A stretch of DNA of 54,463 nt from CBCYMI01 sp965183855 (GTDB taxonomy: Bacteria > Pseudomonadota > Alphaproteobacteria > Caulobacterales > Maricaulaceae): positions 1-54,463 of the forward strand of contig CBCYMI010000002.1 of the NCBI GenBank assembly GCA_965183855.1, written 5' to 3'. Shown one piece after another: positions 52,438-54,463 of the stretch. Numbering within the stretch: the stretch's first letter is position 1; every line of letters starts with the position of its first letter. The notes beneath the pieces were generated by a model. It was not told the origin of the DNA. It did not search any database and saw nothing but the letters and a program-made list of their open reading frames with translations. The position numbers were made by a program, and so were the translations under genes.

Positions 52438-54231
52438 CTAAAAATGTATTTTTCCATCCATGATTTTTTGATAAACTTCTTTATCCAAAAGGTTATAATG
52501 CATATTTTCAAACTCAAAATAATAAATCGGATCTTCGGTTAAATCAGGATTAAATCCTTCTTTGACTAAATGATTTTTTTGGTATTTAAATGTTGCAGTC
52601 GTTTCACTTTTTCTTTGAAATCGTAAAAAAATAGGCCAGCTATACATTGGCAATTGTGATTTTACAATAGAAATGAAGATTGTTAAATCTATGGAAGGCT
52701 CTGCAATAATAGACGCCATACCAGCCCGCCCTTCTGTGTCTGGAACCAAAACACCATAAACAACAGCCTGTTCAATGCCTGGTACAGATAATAACACTTT
52801 TTCAACTTCACTCGTTGCAACATTTTCAGCTTTCCATCTAAAAGTATCTCCAATCCGATCTATAAAATAAAAATAACCTAAAGAATCCTGCTTCATTAAA
52901 TCGCCTGTTCTAAACCATAAATCTCCTTTTTTAAATGCATTTTTTAAACATTTTCTGTTTGTATCTGTTTTATTTCCATATCCTTCAAAACTAAACCTTG
53001 AATCTGTTTTTTTTATTTCACCAATTACCTCACCTATTTCATCAGATCCAGCTTTAATACAAAATCCGTGCTTATCTTTATATAATTGATCTTTCTCTAC
53101 ATCATATTTAACAATCTCAACATTAAATCGATGTTTTAGATAAAATGGAATTCGACCAACGGCTCCAATTCTTCCATCAACATTGACCAAAGAGACATTC
53201 CCTTCTGTTGCTCCATAAAATTCTATAATATTTTTAATTTTGAACCGATTAATAAACCTTTTCCAGATTTCTGATCTCAACCCATTTCCCATCATACATC
53301 TGATATGATGTTTTGTTTCATTTTCTGACGGTGGAGCAAGTGTTAAAAAACGACAAATTTCTCCAACATACATAAATAGACTCGCTTTATATGCAACTGC
53401 TTCATCCCAGAATTTTGAAGCAGAAAATTCTTTTCTGATAATTACACTTCCTCCAACCGTTAAAACGGAGCCAATTCCACACAAGCCTCCCGTTGCATGA
53501 TAAAGAGGTAATACCATTAACATTCTATCTTTTTTTGTTGCTTTAGACATGGCTGAAAACGCATGCATATAATTTTGCGCACGCATATGGGTAATCAATG
53601 CAACTTTAGGCAATCCTGTTGTGCCACTTGTAAACAATTTCAAGATTTTATCTTTTGCTGTCATTTTCTGACGTAACGCCCGATCAGGCCTTTCTGTTTT
53701 TTGCTGTTGAATTGCCCATTCGAAATTTTGGGTCTGTTTAACCTCTGCCCCTAATATCCAAACTTTTGGTTTTTTTATCAGCTGAGCTTCTATTTTTTGA
53801 TAGGTTTTTAGTAAAGAGGAATCAATAATAATCAAATCAGATTTAGAAATATTAATACAATGCAATAAAGCATCCCCAATCAACTGGTTATTAATCAAGG
53901 CACTAATAATTCCAAGTTTAGATAAACCAAACCAAATCGCAACATATTCCCATCGATTAGGTAAGTATAGCGCAATGGTTGAACCTGCACGAATTCCTTC
54001 AGCATGAGCCCAATTGGCTGTTTGATTGGCATAATATTCAAATGTCTGATATGTTATTTTTTGTTGATCATCATAAAAAGCAATCTGATCTGAATATTGA
54101 TCAACACTCTGTTCTAAATCATCTATCAAAAGATAATGAGAGTTAGGTTTAATCCTTCTTATGCGAAAAAGTGTTCGCAATACATTCTTAAGATAACGAA
54201 ACTCTCTAATAACTGATTTTATGAATGGCAT
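52438..54231 (-). CDS. FATP/FadD6-type long-chain acyl-CoA synthetase
   Basis: 597 residues, ANL superfamily. AMP-binding motif LFTSGTTGLPKVALITH (about 199-215), VLPLYHATGGLCGIGSVLT, FYGATEGNVSLVN, then WFRTGDLMKQDSLGYFYFID and DRIGDTFRWKAENVATSEVE. The last two blocks are the signature of the SLC27A/FATP very-long-chain group rather than classic FadD. It activates long-chain fatty acids with ATP and CoA, perhaps coupled to uptake across the membrane (a hydrophobic stretch near 105-125 could associate). The AGGAG site before the ATG at 54231 is good. It is probably co-transcribed with the hydrolase downstream. Confidence 0.92.
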   Translation of the reverse strand: MPFIKSVIREFRYLKNVLRTLFRIRRIKPNSHYLLIDDLEQSVDQYSDQIAFYDDQQKITYQTFEYYANQTANWAHAEGIRAGSTIALYLPNRWEYVAIWFGLSKLGIISALINNQLIGDALLHCINISKSDLIIIDSSLLKTYQKIEAQLIKKPKVWILGAEVKQTQNFEWAIQQQKTERPDRALRQKMTAKDKILKLFTSGTTGLPKVALITHMRAQNYMHAFSAMSKATKKDRMLMVLPLYHATGGLCGIGSVLTVGGSVIIRKEFSASKFWDEAVAYKASLFMYVGEICRFLTLAPPSENETKHHIRCMMGNGLRSEIWKRFINRFKIKNIIEFYGATEGNVSLVNVDGRIGAVGRIPFYLKHRFNVEIVKYDVEKDQLYKDKHGFCIKAGSDEIGEVIGEIKKTDSRFSFEGYGNKTDTNRKCLKNAFKKGDLWFRTGDLMKQDSLGYFYFIDRIGDTFRWKAENVATSEVEKVLLSVPGIEQAVVYGVLVPDTEGRAGMASIIAEPSIDLTIFISIVKSQLPMYSWPIFLRFQRKSETTATFKYQKNHLVKEGFNPDLTEDPIYYFEFENMHYNLLDKEVYQKIMDGKIHF

Positions 54232-54463
54232 TAAAAACTCCTGAAATCAGACATTTATAGGACAAAGCTTATACAAACACAGGCACGATATATTATATAT
54301 GTATATACCTATTGTTTATTTTTCAAAAGAGTTTTTAACAAATATTATTTGAACGAACGAATACTCATAATTCTTACTCAAGCATTCAAGATATAAAAAT
54401 CTAAATGATTTTATTTTTAATCCATATATTTTAAAGAATATTTTATTGATCGGATTTTGAAGA
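54232..54463. other. Right edge, AT-rich upstream region
   Basis: No gene seen. It presumably holds the promoter of the acyl-CoA synthetase gene. The window ends here. Confidence 0.4.

Overview
The window looks like a piece of a low-GC, host-associated alphaproteobacterial chromosome, most likely an Acetobacterales-type lineage. The alphaproteobacterial markers are the block DUF3108 / SUV3-like helicase / fdxA / carD / rpoH, COQ9, a 41-residue L36 and a class Ia NrdB. The sequence is strongly AT-rich, spacers are long, and several genes are broken, which fits a genome undergoing decay. The exact genus cannot be settled from the sequence alone.

Layout. 1-1075: end of a tad pilus operon with two TadE-like minor pilins; the first runs off the left edge. 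1072-6685 (minus): a wrecked pabC, pabB with a decayed copy of its own 3' end behind it, amn with its N-terminal coding segment out of frame, and nrdB with a candidate pair of NrdR boxes upstream. 7416-16312 (plus): two secreted proteins, the second a 2191-residue surface protein with adhesin-like domains and a C-terminal outer-membrane barrel, closed by a strong terminator. 16940-22379 (minus): dxs, ispA, xseB, a histidine phosphatase and a short-chain dehydrogenase. 22754-26936: a sodC remnant, a DUF2891 protein, purE, purK and COQ9. 27870-36436: rpsU without an ATG start, a small membrane protein, an acyl-CoA dehydrogenase, cytochrome b561, tsaC, a FAD-linked hydroxyacid dehydrogenase and yaaA. 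36565-44110: an IS1595-family remnant, a TPR protein, rpmJ, an MltB-like transglycosylase, a YHS protein, DUF3108 and only the C-terminal half of the SUV3-like helicase. 44273-46491: fdxA, carD, rpoH.

The accessory region lies beyond tRNA-Arg(CCT) at 46992-47068. It holds a phytanoyl-CoA-dioxygenase-like gene with a single in-frame TAG at codon 20, an unrecognised 582-residue protein (48669-50417, minus) and an IS1595-family remnant. The 582-residue protein has five PPxY motifs and two near-identical 68-residue repeats. Its ribosome-binding site sits inside a perfect 15-bp hairpin next to the start codon. PPxY is the ligand of eukaryotic WW domains (for example Nedd4-family ubiquitin ligases), so this gene is the best candidate for an undescribed host-interaction system. 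The window ends with a lipase-type hydrolase and a FATP/FadD6-type acyl-CoA synthetase.

Two patterns recur. Single-base or single-codon lesions hit otherwise intact genes (amn, DUF2891, the dioxygenase). Three minus-strand genes (pabB, COQ9, the TPR gene) carry a duplicate of their own 3' end in the spacer just downstream.
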